Source: Catenulispora sp. MAP5-51 (GTDB taxonomy: Bacteria > Actinomycetota > Actinomycetes > Streptomycetales > Catenulisporaceae). From it: a stretch of 64,000 nucleotides of DNA. Where the stretch lies: positions 1 through 64,000 of the forward strand of contig NZ_JBGCCH010000046.1 of the NCBI RefSeq assembly GCF_041261205.1, given 5' to 3'. Made by a program: the position numbers and the translations under genes. The notes under the pieces were generated by a model. It saw only the letters and a program-made list of their open reading frames with translations. It searched no databases and was not told the origin of the DNA. This document shows, one piece after another, positions 56,822 to 64,000 of this stretch. The stretch's first letter is position 1; every line of letters begins with the position of its first letter.

Positions 56822-57172
56822 CTACCGGGTCGGCCCCTGATCCTCGGCTGCCTCCGCGACGGTGAGTTCAGCAGCCGGATCCGCCTCCAGGCGGGCGTCC
56901 GGAATCGGCGTGCCACTGCGGACGGAGCGACCGTAGGTCCCGTCGTCGATGCGCCGAAGTGCACGCTCGACCACTGAGAGCCGGTCCCGCAGGGATGCAG
57001 CCAAGGCGTCGTCGATGCCCTGCGCCTCCAGTGATTGCGCGGAATCGGCCTCGTCACCGATCTCGTCTTCGGCCTGCCGATCTTCTACTTCGGCCCGGCC
57101 GACCGCGGCGAGTTGCTCTCGTAACTGGTCGTGCTCTGCGTTGAGCAGGGATCGCGCCGCTTCCGGATTCAT
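56822..57172 (-). CDS. TraR/DksA-like protein without zinc-binding cysteines
   Basis: The 116-residue protein has the DksA/TraR layout: a helical hairpin (LLNAEHDQLREQLAAVGRAE, VVERALRRIDDGTYG) with acidic residues near its tip (EDEIGDEADSAQ), then the zinc-finger region. In place of YGxCxxCGxPI the sequence is YGRSVRSGTPIPDARLEADP, so the usual cysteines are Ser or absent. Classic DksA acts in the RNA polymerase secondary channel. The Cys-free form suggests zinc- and oxidation-independent folding. It appears monocistronic. Confidence 0.8.
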   Translation of the reverse strand: MNPEAARSLLNAEHDQLREQLAAVGRAEVEDRQAEDEIGDEADSAQSLEAQGIDDALAASLRDRLSVVERALRRIDDGTYGRSVRSGTPIPDARLEADPAAELTVAEAAEDQGPTR

Positions 57173-57256
57173 CTGGTGACGCCTTTCGTGGTCTGTTGTT
57201 CTACGCCGGTCCCGGAGGCGGCAGGCCTCTGGCGTTAGGCAGTACGATGTCTGGCT

Positions 57257-58027
57257 TCAGCTGGACGCCTGGCTCTGGTAGGCGAGGTCGGCGGCGGTCA
57301 GGCCCTCGAGTGCCATTCCGTAGGGGACACCCTCGATGATGCGGCGCCGCATGCGCTGGTTGAGGGTCTGCTTTTGCAGGCGGCGGTAGACGTCGGGCTT
57401 GGCCGCAAGCTTGGTGGCGATCTCGAGGCCGCGGGTGTAGGCCTGCTCATGCGGAACGACCTCGTTGACCACGCCCCACTCCAGGGCGGTACGCGCGTCG
57501 ATGTTCTCGCCGGTCCACAGCAGCCACTTGGCACGCGCGGTGCCTGCGGTCTCCTCCCACACCACCTGCACCCCGTCGCCGCCTGTGATGCCGAACGCCG
57601 GGTGGGGGAAGTCGCCGTAGACGGCGCGGTCGGAGGCGATGTGGATGTCGGAGAGCAGCAGGTATTCGGAGTGGATGGTGGCCGGGCCGTTTGCCACCCC
57701 GACGACTGGCATGGGGAGCTCGACAAGCCGCTGAAGCACCTTCAGCCCCTCAACACGGATCTTCTCCCACACTGCGGGCTTGAAGATCTCGCCGAGGCTG
57801 GGCCCGTCGATCTGGTCCATGAACGCATCACCCGTGCCGGTCAGCACCATCGCGCGGTTGTCCGAGTCGAGCGAGATCGCCTCGAGGGCATGCGTAAGGT
57901 CCTCATGGGTCTGACCGGTGAACACGATCGGGCCGCCATCGGTGTGGAAGCGGACGGTCAGCACACCGTTCTCATCCCGGGTCATCGCAAGGTTCTTGTA
58001 GGCTTCGAAGTAGCTCGGATTGCCCAT
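57257..58027 (-). CDS. Crotonase-fold hydrolase resembling 6-oxocamphor hydrolase
   Basis: The 256-residue enoyl-CoA hydratase/isomerase-superfamily protein shows VLTGTGDAFMDQIDGPSLGE, GVANGPATIHSEYLLLSDIH, the GITGGDGVQVVW segment and WTGENIDARTALEWGVVNEV. The TGTGxxFxxxID, NGPxTxHxE, SDI and GDG elements match Rhodococcus 6-oxocamphor hydrolase, which cleaves a cyclic diketone by a retro-Claisen reaction without CoA. Typical CoA-hydratase Glu pairs are absent. The exact substrate is unknown. A 2-oxo-cyclic terpenoid would fit the AtuA theme, but this is inference. Confidence 0.75.
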   Translation of the reverse strand: MGNPSYFEAYKNLAMTRDENGVLTVRFHTDGGPIVFTGQTHEDLTHALEAISLDSDNRAMVLTGTGDAFMDQIDGPSLGEIFKPAVWEKIRVEGLKVLQRLVELPMPVVGVANGPATIHSEYLLLSDIHIASDRAVYGDFPHPAFGITGGDGVQVVWEETAGTARAKWLLWTGENIDARTALEWGVVNEVVPHEQAYTRGLEIATKLAAKPDVYRRLQKQTLNQRMRRRIIEGVPYGMALEGLTAADLAYQSQASS

Positions 58028-58879
58028 TTCGTTCCTATCCCCATTTCATCTCTGGATTGTCCAACTCCATGAAAGCGTCGGAGAGATCACGATTCAAGCG
58101 CCGAGCGATGGTTTTCCCGATAGCAGCCATAAGACCACCGAATGGCGGAAGACCGCGCGGGCGGCGCTGCCGAACGTGAGGACGTTGTGGACGTATCGGT
58201 CGCCCGTCAGCCCTCGGAGGCAGTGCGCCCACCGCGACCTGTGGCAGCAGCGACGAATGGGACCGGCAGGAGGTGGGCATGATCGGTATGTCGAGACGGC
58301 CTACGCGCGCCATGCCCGCAAAGGCTGCGCCCTCTACGACAATCCTCGGTGGCACCACCGTGACGTCCGTTCTCCGATATTGCCTGCGGTCCGCGTGCCC
58401 CGTGCGGCCGACCTTACTGAGGCTCCGGCACTTGCCCCTTGGGCAATTATCGTGGCTTGCAGCAATAAGCGCGCGCTGACGACTCGCGTTGGGCATGCAA
58501 TCCGTTCCACCATCGACTGCGGCATCAGCGACGATATTCATATTGCACAAAATTCCCACTGCGGCGATCACGACAAGGGCGTGACAGTACTGTGCGCGAT
58601 CGGCATAGACGGCTGGCTGCTGGGTAGGGGGCGGACGCGGGAGAGGTGACCACCCGCCCAGATCGCTGGGCGGCTACTCGGTTGAAGCGCATCAACTGCG
58701 GCACAGTGCAGGAACGGGCGTCGTGGAAGCCAGTCACCAATGCTGCGGCGGCGGTCGGGGTGGGTCACGGTGGTGGCCGTGCCGCGGCGAATTCGGCCCG
58801 CTTCACAGTGCGCTGATCCGCGCCTCGTCGGCCTGGACCAACTACATCTGTGTGAACATGATCGCCCGCCTCCCTGCAT
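58028..58879. other. Stretch without a recognised gene
   Basis: Several long frames exist in this GC-rich sequence, but none shows a recognisable domain or a ribosome binding site. It probably contains decayed sequence. Confidence 0.4.
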
Positions 58880-59043
58880 CGACCACCGCGCGCCGTTGGT
58901 GGCGAACAGGAAGCGGTGGTCGGCTGAGACGATCACGCTGCCGGCGGCCTCGAACGCGTTGGGCGCGCTCTCCTGCCCGCTGATCGGCTTGTACACGCCG
59001 GACCCCGCGCCACCAGTCGGCAGGCGTTCCATTTCCGTGATCC
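58880..59043 (-). pseudogene. Lactonase-like beta-propeller protein fragment
   Basis: The reverse frame LPTGGAGSGVYKPISGQE followed by SVIVSADHRFLFATNGA resembles the first blade of 6-phosphogluconolactonase/surface-lactonase propellers (LPTGGAGT..., VLSPDGRFLFAVN). It is cut exactly at the insertion-sequence end at 59044 on its N-terminal side and fades within about 50 residues. Confidence 0.45.
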
Positions 59044-60283
59044 TGTACCGCGCCAGAACGGACGCGTAGCTATTGACCTGCTCGTTTGTGTGATTGGTGG
59101 AGCTGTCCCGCAGGCTCAATGACTGTGGCTGTGAAACTCGTCTACCAGCTCGTCCTCAAGGTCTTCGCCTGGCTCGCGCTGCTCGCTCGCAACGATGCCG
59201 CGAACCATGCCGAGATACTGGCTCTGCGGCACGAGGTCGAGATTCTGCGTCGTCAGACCGGGAAGCCGAAACCGTCCTGGGCTGACCGGGCGGTACTGGC
59301 AGCTCTGGCTCGGCTTCTGCCGCGCGAGTTGCGCGCGCATCGGATCGTGACGCCGGCAACACTGCTGGCCTGGCACCGGCGCCTGGTGAAACGCAAATGG
59401 CCCCAGCCCCGCTCACCCGGTCGGCCGCCGCTGTCCGAAGAGATCCGCGACCTGATCGTCACATTGGCGCGCGACAATCCTGGATGGGGCCACCGAAGGA
59501 TCCAAGGCGAGCTGCGTCGCCTGGGCCACCGCGTTGGGGAAGGCACGATCCGCAGAGTCCTGAAGCAACGCAGGATCCCGCCCGCGCCAAGACGTGCCGA
59601 CACCACCTGGCGGACGTTCCTCAAGGCCCAGGCTCACGGAATCTTGGCCACCGATCTGTTCCACGTCGACACGGTGACGCTCAAGCGGCTCTACGTCCTG
59701 TTCGTGATGGAGGTGAAGACCCGCCACGTGCATGTCCTGGGCGTGACCGCGTATCCGACCGGCCAATGGGTCACTCAGCAGGCCCGGCAACTGATGGCCA
59801 CGCTGGAAGACCGAACAAACGACTTCCGATTCCTCATCCGCGACCGCGGCGCCAACTTCATCGACCAACTCGACGCGGTGTTCGCCTCGGAGAACATCGA
59901 GGTCGTGCGAACCCCCGCACGCCAGCCCAGGTCGAATTGCTGGGCCGAGCGGTGGATCCGCGGAGCACGGTACGACTGCACCGACAACGTCCTGCTGTTC
60001 AGCCAGGCCCACGCCCGCAAAGTCCTCGCCGCCTACGAAGACCACTTCAACGAGCACCGGCCACACCAAGCCCGGGAGCAGACCCCTCCCGACGCCGATC
60101 CAGCTGAGGCCATCCCAACCGAAGGACAGATCCGCCGCCGACAAGTCCCCGCCACCACCATCCACGAGTACCACCGAGCCGCCTGACCAACTCGCCGAAC
60201 CAGCTGGCCAGAGCATGTATACGTTAGTTTTGGCACGGTACAAGCTGATCAGGGCACATATTCACTGGTTTTGGCGCGGTACA
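59044..60283 (+). mobile_element. Integrase-core insertion sequence with TGTACC ends
   Basis: The left end is TGTACCGCGCCAGAAC at 59044. Two candidate right ends occur: TGTACCGTGCCAAAAC ending at 60242 and TGTACCGCGCCAAAAC ending at 60283, both on the complementary strand. A target duplication was not found. Partial copies are at 22535 and 55953. Confidence 0.8.
59119..60186 (+). CDS. Integrase-core (rve) DDE transposase
   Basis: The 355-residue protein starts at ATG 59119 (MTVAVKLVYQLVLKVFAWLA). The HTH region ([20 protein letters not shown]) is followed by an rve core with Asp in GILATDLFHVDTVTL, Asp in FLIRDRGANFID and Glu in NCWAERWIRGARYD. It ends FNEHRPHQAREQTPP and HEYHRAA. All catalytic residues are present, so it is probably active. 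An earlier in-frame start at 59086 is less likely. Confidence 0.9.
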   Translation: MTVAVKLVYQLVLKVFAWLALLARNDAANHAEILALRHEVEILRRQTGKPKPSWADRAVLAALARLLPRELRAHRIVTPATLLAWHRRLVKRKWPQPRSPGRPPLSEEIRDLIVTLARDNPGWGHRRIQGELRRLGHRVGEGTIRRVLKQRRIPPAPRRADTTWRTFLKAQAHGILATDLFHVDTVTLKRLYVLFVMEVKTRHVHVLGVTAYPTGQWVTQQARQLMATLEDRTNDFRFLIRDRGANFIDQLDAVFASENIEVVRTPARQPRSNCWAERWIRGARYDCTDNVLLFSQAHARKVLAAYEDHFNEHRPHQAREQTPPDADPAEAIPTEGQIRRRQVPATTIHEYHRAA

Positions 60284-60595
60284 GGCCTCGGCGAACGGCC
60301 GGACGAGGGTGGTCGCCTCGTCGCTGCGGCCGGACTTGTCAAGAATCGCCGGCGCCTCGTCAACAGCTGTCCACCAGCCTGCATGTACGAACCCGTCGAG
60401 GAACCCGAGAGCCTCATCGGGGCGCTCCTGCTCAGCAGGTATCCGCGCCATCATGCGCGCGCAGTACCAATCGCCAGCCTCGGCTTGTCGGCGCAGCTCA
60501 TCGACATAGCCGGCATCTACCAGGGACGTCACGACCTCTGGACGCAGCCAGCCGTCGTACGTCCTGGCTCTGCGGTCGAGTTCCTCAGCATCCAC
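60284..60595 (-). pseudogene. Unknown helical-repeat protein, N-terminal part
   Basis: The frame from GTG 60595 gives MDAEELDRRARTYDGWLRPE, VDAGYVDELRRQAEAGDWYC and a Sel1/TPR-like helical pattern (PDEALGFLDGFVHAGWWTAV). It ends where the right IS end begins (DEATTLVRPFAEA at 60284). Such proteins in actinobacteria often carry many further repeats, so the C-terminal portion has been lost. Confidence 0.6.
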
Positions 60596-60691
60596 GATCG
60601 CGAACGATAGCGAACACCACCGTCAGTATCGGAGGATACCGTGCGAACGCGTCGTGATCCGCGTGACGCGGGGAGAACGTCATGATAGCCA

Positions 60692-60858
60692 TGAACCGCA
60701 CCGGGACTATGCCATGCTCCTTCGTTTGACAGCCGATGTCGAGCGGGATCGGGATCGAAGCGCCCCGAGCCCAGGCCACGGCGACACCTTTGACTGCGAC
60801 GTCCCGCCCCTGACCTGGCAGCAAACGGAGGAGCACGGCACAATCCCGGTGCGGTTCA
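60692..60858. repeat. MITE-like element with about 45-bp inverted repeats
   Basis: The left arm TGAACCGCACCGGGACTATG..TTTGACAGCC (60692-60733) is mirrored by the right arm (60811-60858), whose complement starts TGAACCGCACCGGGATTGTG. The element is 167 bp with no coding content. The left arm is shared with 25743 and 39032. It is inserted within the older transposase reading frame after VRVAAS. Confidence 0.75.
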
Positions 60859-60861
60859 GTG

Positions 60862-60959
60862 GACGCGGCGACCCTGACGCCTGACAAAGCCAGCTCGCCG
60901 TGGATACGCCGACAGCCCCAGGTGCCGTTCTCGCGCGCCATCCGCAGTACCAGGCGCCG
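60862..60959 (-). pseudogene. Old integrase-core transposase, middle segment beyond the IS21 insertion
   Basis: The frame RRLVLRMARENGTWGCRRIH and GELALSGVRVAAS is the HTH segment of an rve-type transposase. Its N-terminal part continues at 63401-63620 on the other side of the IS21 element. Joining the two at the duplicated GACCG restores PRTVASV-RRLVLRMARE in frame. Confidence 0.85.
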
Positions 60960-61043
60960 GACCGTGTCAACGCTGCGCGAAAATTGACCCCCAGGCGCTC
61001 CGGGAAAATTGACCCCTGGGTCTGTTCGACAGTTCTTGATTCC

Positions 61044-61262
61044 TCAGCCGCTGGATGCCGGATGGCACGGGTAGCGTGCGTGTAGTGCGTTCGAGGCGGC
61101 GGTGGCGATGCGCGCGGCCAGGAACACGGTCTGCTCGGCGATCTGGTCTTCGTGCTCGGGGCCGGTGGGCGCGGCGAGCTCGTCAGCGAGGCGGGACAGG
61201 TCTTCGCTGGCAGAGGCCATGGTTGTGGCCAGCCGTGTCCACGCGCTGGTGGCGTCAGGCAC
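61044..61262 (-). CDS. Small accessory ORF of the IS21 element
   Basis: The 72-residue helical protein (TMASASEDLSRLADELAAPT) overlaps the istB stop by 8 bp and lies within the element. Its position suggests cotranscription with istAB. No function or family is recognised. Confidence 0.5.
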   Translation of the reverse strand: MPDATSAWTRLATTMASASEDLSRLADELAAPTGPEHEDQIAEQTVFLAARIATAASNALHARYPCHPASSG

Positions 61263-62070
61263 CGTCGCGGCCGGCGCGGTCCTTGCTCAATAGTTCGCGC
61301 CGAGCTCGGGTGCGGTAGGAGTCGCCGGTGAGGGTCAGGACCTCGGCGTGGTGGACCAGGCGGTCGATCATCGCGGCTGCGACGACGTCGTCGGAGAAGG
61401 TCTCTCCCCAGCGCCCGAAGGGCAGGTTGGAGGTGACCATCACCGAGCCCTGCTCGTATCTTGACGCTATGAGCTGGAAGAACAGGTTCGCAGCATCCTG
61501 ATCGAACGGGATGTAGCCGACTTCGTCAATTATGATCAACCGGTAGCGGCGGATCTTTTTCAGCTCGGCCTCCAGCCGCCCGGCCTGGTGGGCCTCGGCG
61601 AGCCGGGTGATCCAGTTGCTGGCGGTGTCGAATAGCACTGAGTAGCCGGCGTGCGCGACCTTCACTCCGAGCCCGATGGCCAGGTGCGTCTTGCCGATCC
61701 CCGGCGGACCCAGCAGAACGACGTTGTCCGCCTTGGCGACGAACGTCGCGGTCGCCAGGTGCGCCAGCACGTCGCGGCGCAGTGACGGCAGGTGGTCGAG
61801 GTTGAAGTCCTCGAGGGCCTTGACCTGGGGGAAGTGTGCGGTGCGGATCCGCATCACGGTGCCCTTGGACTCCCGGTCGGCGACCTGGCGCTGCAACAGC
61901 GCCGCCAGGTACTCCTCGTGGGACCAGTTCTGGTCGCGGGCCTGCTCAGCCAGCTCCTCCCAGAACACGCCGATCGTCGGGGTCTTCAACACCCTGGTTA
62001 GGTAGGCGATCATTGACGGCATACCGTCCTTCGTCGCCGAGGTGCCGGTGGCCTTGGTGGCCGTGGTCAT
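61255..62070 (-). CDS. istB: IS21 helper ATPase IstB
   Basis: The ATG at 62070 overlaps the istA stop (ATGA). The 271-residue AAA+ ATPase has Walker A LLGPPGIGKTHLAIGLG, Walker B YRLIIIDEVGYIPFDQDAAN and a C-terminal region SNLPFGRWGETFSDDVVAAA with an arginine/DRLVHHAEVL segment. IstB is a DnaC-like partner that selects target DNA and activates the IstA transposase. Confidence 0.95.
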   Translation of the reverse strand: MTTATKATGTSATKDGMPSMIAYLTRVLKTPTIGVFWEELAEQARDQNWSHEEYLAALLQRQVADRESKGTVMRIRTAHFPQVKALEDFNLDHLPSLRRDVLAHLATATFVAKADNVVLLGPPGIGKTHLAIGLGVKVAHAGYSVLFDTASNWITRLAEAHQAGRLEAELKKIRRYRLIIIDEVGYIPFDQDAANLFFQLIASRYEQGSVMVTSNLPFGRWGETFSDDVVAAAMIDRLVHHAEVLTLTGDSYRTRARRELLSKDRAGRDGA

Positions 62071-63329
62071 TCGCTGCTCGCTTTCGTCGTGATGGGGTTG
62101 GTGAAGTCGACGCCGAACAGGGCGTCGTAGTCTGGCAGCGCCCGCAACTGCACCGCGTGGCCGTCGGTGTGATGTCGGGTCGCGGCTTCCCGGCGCCTGC
62201 GATCCTCGGCCAGGGCCGCGCGCATGGCCTTGGCGATCTCGACGTGCCCGGGGTCGGTGACCACCCCGGCCTTGGCCCAGGACCGGGCGTGCCGGGCGAC
62301 CAACTGCCCGTCGCAAAGCGCGGTGACGGTGCTCGCCGAAGCGGTGACGTCGACGAAGCGTCCAATGACGCGCGGGTCGATGGAGTAGTCGACCGTGTCG
62401 ATGCGCACGTAGTAGTCCCGGCCCAGCCGGATCCGATGGGTCAGGCCGACGACCGGGTCCAGCGGCGGCAGAGCCACCATCAGCGGCAGCTCGGTCTGAA
62501 GCAGGTCCACGGGGCGTCCGGCGATCGCACGCACGGTGCGCCCGTTCGCCTTCACAAGCCACTGCTTGAGCTGGTCGTTGAAGTCCGCCGGGGAGGCGAA
62601 GGACCGCCCGGGCAGGAAGCTGGTCTCCAGGAAGCCGTTGTTCCGCTCGACCATGCCCTTGAACTCCGCATCACGCGGCGGTGCCAAGGTGATCTTCGTG
62701 GCCAAGGTCCCGGCGAACGCCGCCGCCGGCACCGACACGCGCCCGGTCCCGCCGATCGCCGACTCCCGGTCCCACACCAGCGTCTTGGTCACCCGCCCGA
62801 CCCCGGCGATGTTCAACCACATCCCGGCCAGGATGTCCCCGGCCTGCCGGGAGGGGATCATCGTGGCGGTCATGAACCGGGAGAACCCGAGCGTCATCAC
62901 CAGCACCGGCAGCACCCGCTGCTGCCCGGACCCGACCGGCACCTGCGTCTCGGGAAACCACAGGTCGCACTGCGTGATCTGCCCCGGCTCGTAGACGAAC
63001 CGGTCCACCGGGTCGATCCCAACGTACTCCGGCCGGACCTGCGCCAGCCGCCTGCACAACGGCGCCATCGAGTACGGCCAGCCGATCCGCTCGGCGACCA
63101 CCGGCCCAGGCATCCGCGGCCACTCCGTCAACAGCGCCCGGATCTGCGGCTCGAACGGATCGACCACCGATCCGCGTGCAGCCCGCTGGTACTTCGGCGG
63201 CCGATCCGAGTTCAACGCGGCCCGCACCGTGTTCCGAGCGACACCAAGCCGCCGGGCTATCTCCTTGATGGGCACACCCTCAGCTCGATGCAGACGGCGT
63301 ATCTCGGCCCAGTCCTCCACTTTCAACAC
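62067..63329 (-). CDS. istA: IS21 transposase IstA
   Basis: The 420-residue protein has an N-terminal helix-turn-helix (PIKEIARRLGVARNTVRAAL) and an rve catalytic core with Asp in GQITQCDLWFPETQ, Asp in LVWDRESAIGG and Glu in AEFKGMVERNNGFLETSF. A beta-barrel C-terminal domain (LGRDYYVRIDTVDYSIDPRV) follows. It is first in the element's operon and appears complete. Confidence 0.95.
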   Translation of the reverse strand: MLKVEDWAEIRRLHRAEGVPIKEIARRLGVARNTVRAALNSDRPPKYQRAARGSVVDPFEPQIRALLTEWPRMPGPVVAERIGWPYSMAPLCRRLAQVRPEYVGIDPVDRFVYEPGQITQCDLWFPETQVPVGSGQQRVLPVLVMTLGFSRFMTATMIPSRQAGDILAGMWLNIAGVGRVTKTLVWDRESAIGGTGRVSVPAAAFAGTLATKITLAPPRDAEFKGMVERNNGFLETSFLPGRSFASPADFNDQLKQWLVKANGRTVRAIAGRPVDLLQTELPLMVALPPLDPVVGLTHRIRLGRDYYVRIDTVDYSIDPRVIGRFVDVTASASTVTALCDGQLVARHARSWAKAGVVTDPGHVEIAKAMRAALAEDRRRREAATRHHTDGHAVQLRALPDYDALFGVDFTNPITTKASSE

Positions 63330-63400
63330 CTCCCTAGCGTCAGGGGGTCAACTTTCAGAGATCGCTAGGGGGTCAGTTTTCACGAATCAGCGACAGACCG

Positions 63401-63620
63401 AGGCCACAGTCCGCGGACGCCCGGGACGCTTCGGTCTGCTACGAGCGGCATGGCGCCGGTTGAGCAGATTGCGGTTCCAGCGCAAGACCGCGTCCGGGCT
63501 CATGACCAGCTGCAGCCGACACAGCGTCGTGCGCGGCAGCGTGCCTAGCAGCGCCGCCAGCAACGCCCGATCCGCCGTTTCGAACCGGGCGACCGCGGCC
63601 CAATCGGACACCCTACCGGC
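63401..63620 (-). pseudogene. Old integrase-core transposase, N-terminal segment
   Basis: The reverse frame ADRALLAALLGTLPRTTLCR, VMSPDAVLRWNRNLLNRRHA and RPKRPGRPRTVASV is the usual region before the HTH of rve-type transposases. It continues at 60959 after removal of the IS21 element and one GACCG. Its own N-terminus is cut by the ISL3 relic. Confidence 0.8.
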
Positions 63621-63798
63621 ACTCAGGACCTTTGCCATCGGCCTGGACAAGGACTGGGACGCGGTGCTCGGCGCGGTCACCTCACCGTGGAGCTCCGGCA
63701 TCGTCGAAGGCACAGTCACCAAAATCAAGCTGGTCAAACGGCAGATGTATGGACGAGCCGGGCTCCCGCTCCTCCGAAAGCGCGTCCTGCTGCTGTGA
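63610..63798 (+). pseudogene. ISL3-family transposase, C-terminal fragment
   Basis: The frame TFAIGLDKDWDAVLGAVTSP, WSSGIVEGTVTKIKLVKRQM and YGRAGLPLLRKRVLLL is the conserved ISL3 C-terminus with the catalytic Glu in GIVEG. A plausible ISL3 end follows: the complement of 63816-63838 reads GGCTCTGGCAAGATTTTCGT. Confidence 0.85.
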
Positions 63799-63864
63799 CG
63801 GCAGCCACTGGGGACATCACGAAAATCTTGCCAGAGCCAAATATTCGGCACCGACACGGTCATG

Positions 63865-64000
63865 TTACTCAACAGCCCGGGTGTCGGGCGCTGCTGCGCC
63901 CGTGGACCAGGGCAGCAAACGGAAGGCTCGGTCACTGATGTGGTCCGGAGCGAAAAGCGCCGTTCCGATGACCGTCAGGCCGGCAGCTACCAGACCGATG
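63865..64000 (-). CDS. C-terminal end of a possible membrane protein, cut by window edge
   Basis: A frame open to the window edge reads IGLVAAGLTVIGTALFAPDH then a short hydrophilic tail ending TRAVE and stop (63865). The hydrophobic stretch suggests a membrane helix. The family cannot be assigned. Confidence 0.35.
   Translation of the reverse strand, partial: IGLVAAGLTVIGTALFAPDHISDRAFRLLPWSTGAAAPDTRAVE

Larger units (their letters stand above)
60965..63395 (-). mobile_element. IS21-family element, 2431 bp, with 5-bp target duplication
   Basis: Its ends begin TGTCAACGCTGCGCGAAAA (left) and, reversed, TGTCGCTGATTCGTGAAAA (right). They are followed by repeated TTGACCCCC-type sub-terminal boxes (left around 60985 and 61006; right around 63345 and 63370). 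GACCG is duplicated at 60960-60964 and 63396-63400. It contains istA, istB and a small ORF, all on the minus strand. Confidence 0.92.

Noticed and set aside
63839..63852. AAATATTCGGCACC resembling the 33366-type IS right end at 23238
   Set aside because: Only about 13 bases match and no transposase piece is adjacent; the ISL3 end next to it explains the boundary better.

Overview
The window reads as a high-GC Gram-positive actinomycete chromosome. Supporting signs are strong GC3 bias, GTG/TTG starts with GGAGG-type ribosome binding sites, a SARP/NB-ARC/TPR regulator, LtrA and MMPL membrane proteins, a Tat signal and very large secreted YD-repeat proteins. The exact genus cannot be read from the sequence; a mycelial, Streptomyces- or Catenulispora-like organism is an inference. 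No rRNA, tRNA or CRISPR array was recognised. Many insertion-sequence copies and fragments mark it as an accessory, rearranged region.

Layout. 1-7.3 kb: small regulator/enzyme units (MarR with a divergent Tat-exported protein, two TetR regulators each beside a SnoaL-like protein, LtrA, DUF4240, 3-methyladenine glycosylase) mixed with gene remnants. 7.3-15 kb: a minus-strand catabolic and transport region with a GntR regulator, an AtuA/DUF4387 pair, a three-gene ABC importer and, downstream, a collapsed set of PrpF, amidohydrolase and aldolase fragments. Four copies of the palindrome TTGCTATAGCAA (one degenerate) tie these genes into one predicted GntR regulon that may include the divergent MMPL gene. 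15-19.3 kb: MMPL transporter with a two-component system. 19.3-22.5 kb: two overlapping alpha/beta hydrolases, a LysR regulator and a secreted PEBP-like protein. 22.5-25.6 kb: a chimeric IS remnant and a broken M3 peptidase. 25.9-31 kb: a divergent pair of STAND/NB-ARC regulators (one a 1060-residue SARP) and a small secreted protein.

31-39 kb is a probable defence island bordered by IS5, ISL3 and integrase-core insertion sequences. It has a GmrSD-type nuclease (DUF262 plus DUF1524) with a fused C-terminal alkyltransferase-like domain lacking the reactive cysteine, followed by an Mrr-type endonuclease with a long N-terminal coiled coil. 39-54 kb holds two divergent giant secreted genes. One is a 2569-residue YD-repeat polymorphic toxin with a HINT domain and a C-terminal domain matching SCP1.201/DddA-like cytidine deaminases, with a low-GC candidate immunity gene downstream across a strong intrinsic terminator. 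The other is a 2065-residue lectin/PKD protein ending in three tandem repeats.

54-64 kb is a mobile graveyard: a tyrosine integrase, partial IS copies, a DksA-like protein without zinc cysteines, a crotonase resembling 6-oxocamphor hydrolase, an intact integrase-core IS joining two unrelated truncated genes, a palindromic MITE-like element and an IS21 element with an exact 5-bp target duplication inside an older transposase gene. The most noteworthy items are the GmrSD-ATL/Mrr pair, the deaminase-tipped toxin with its immunity candidate, and the sequence-defined GntR regulon.
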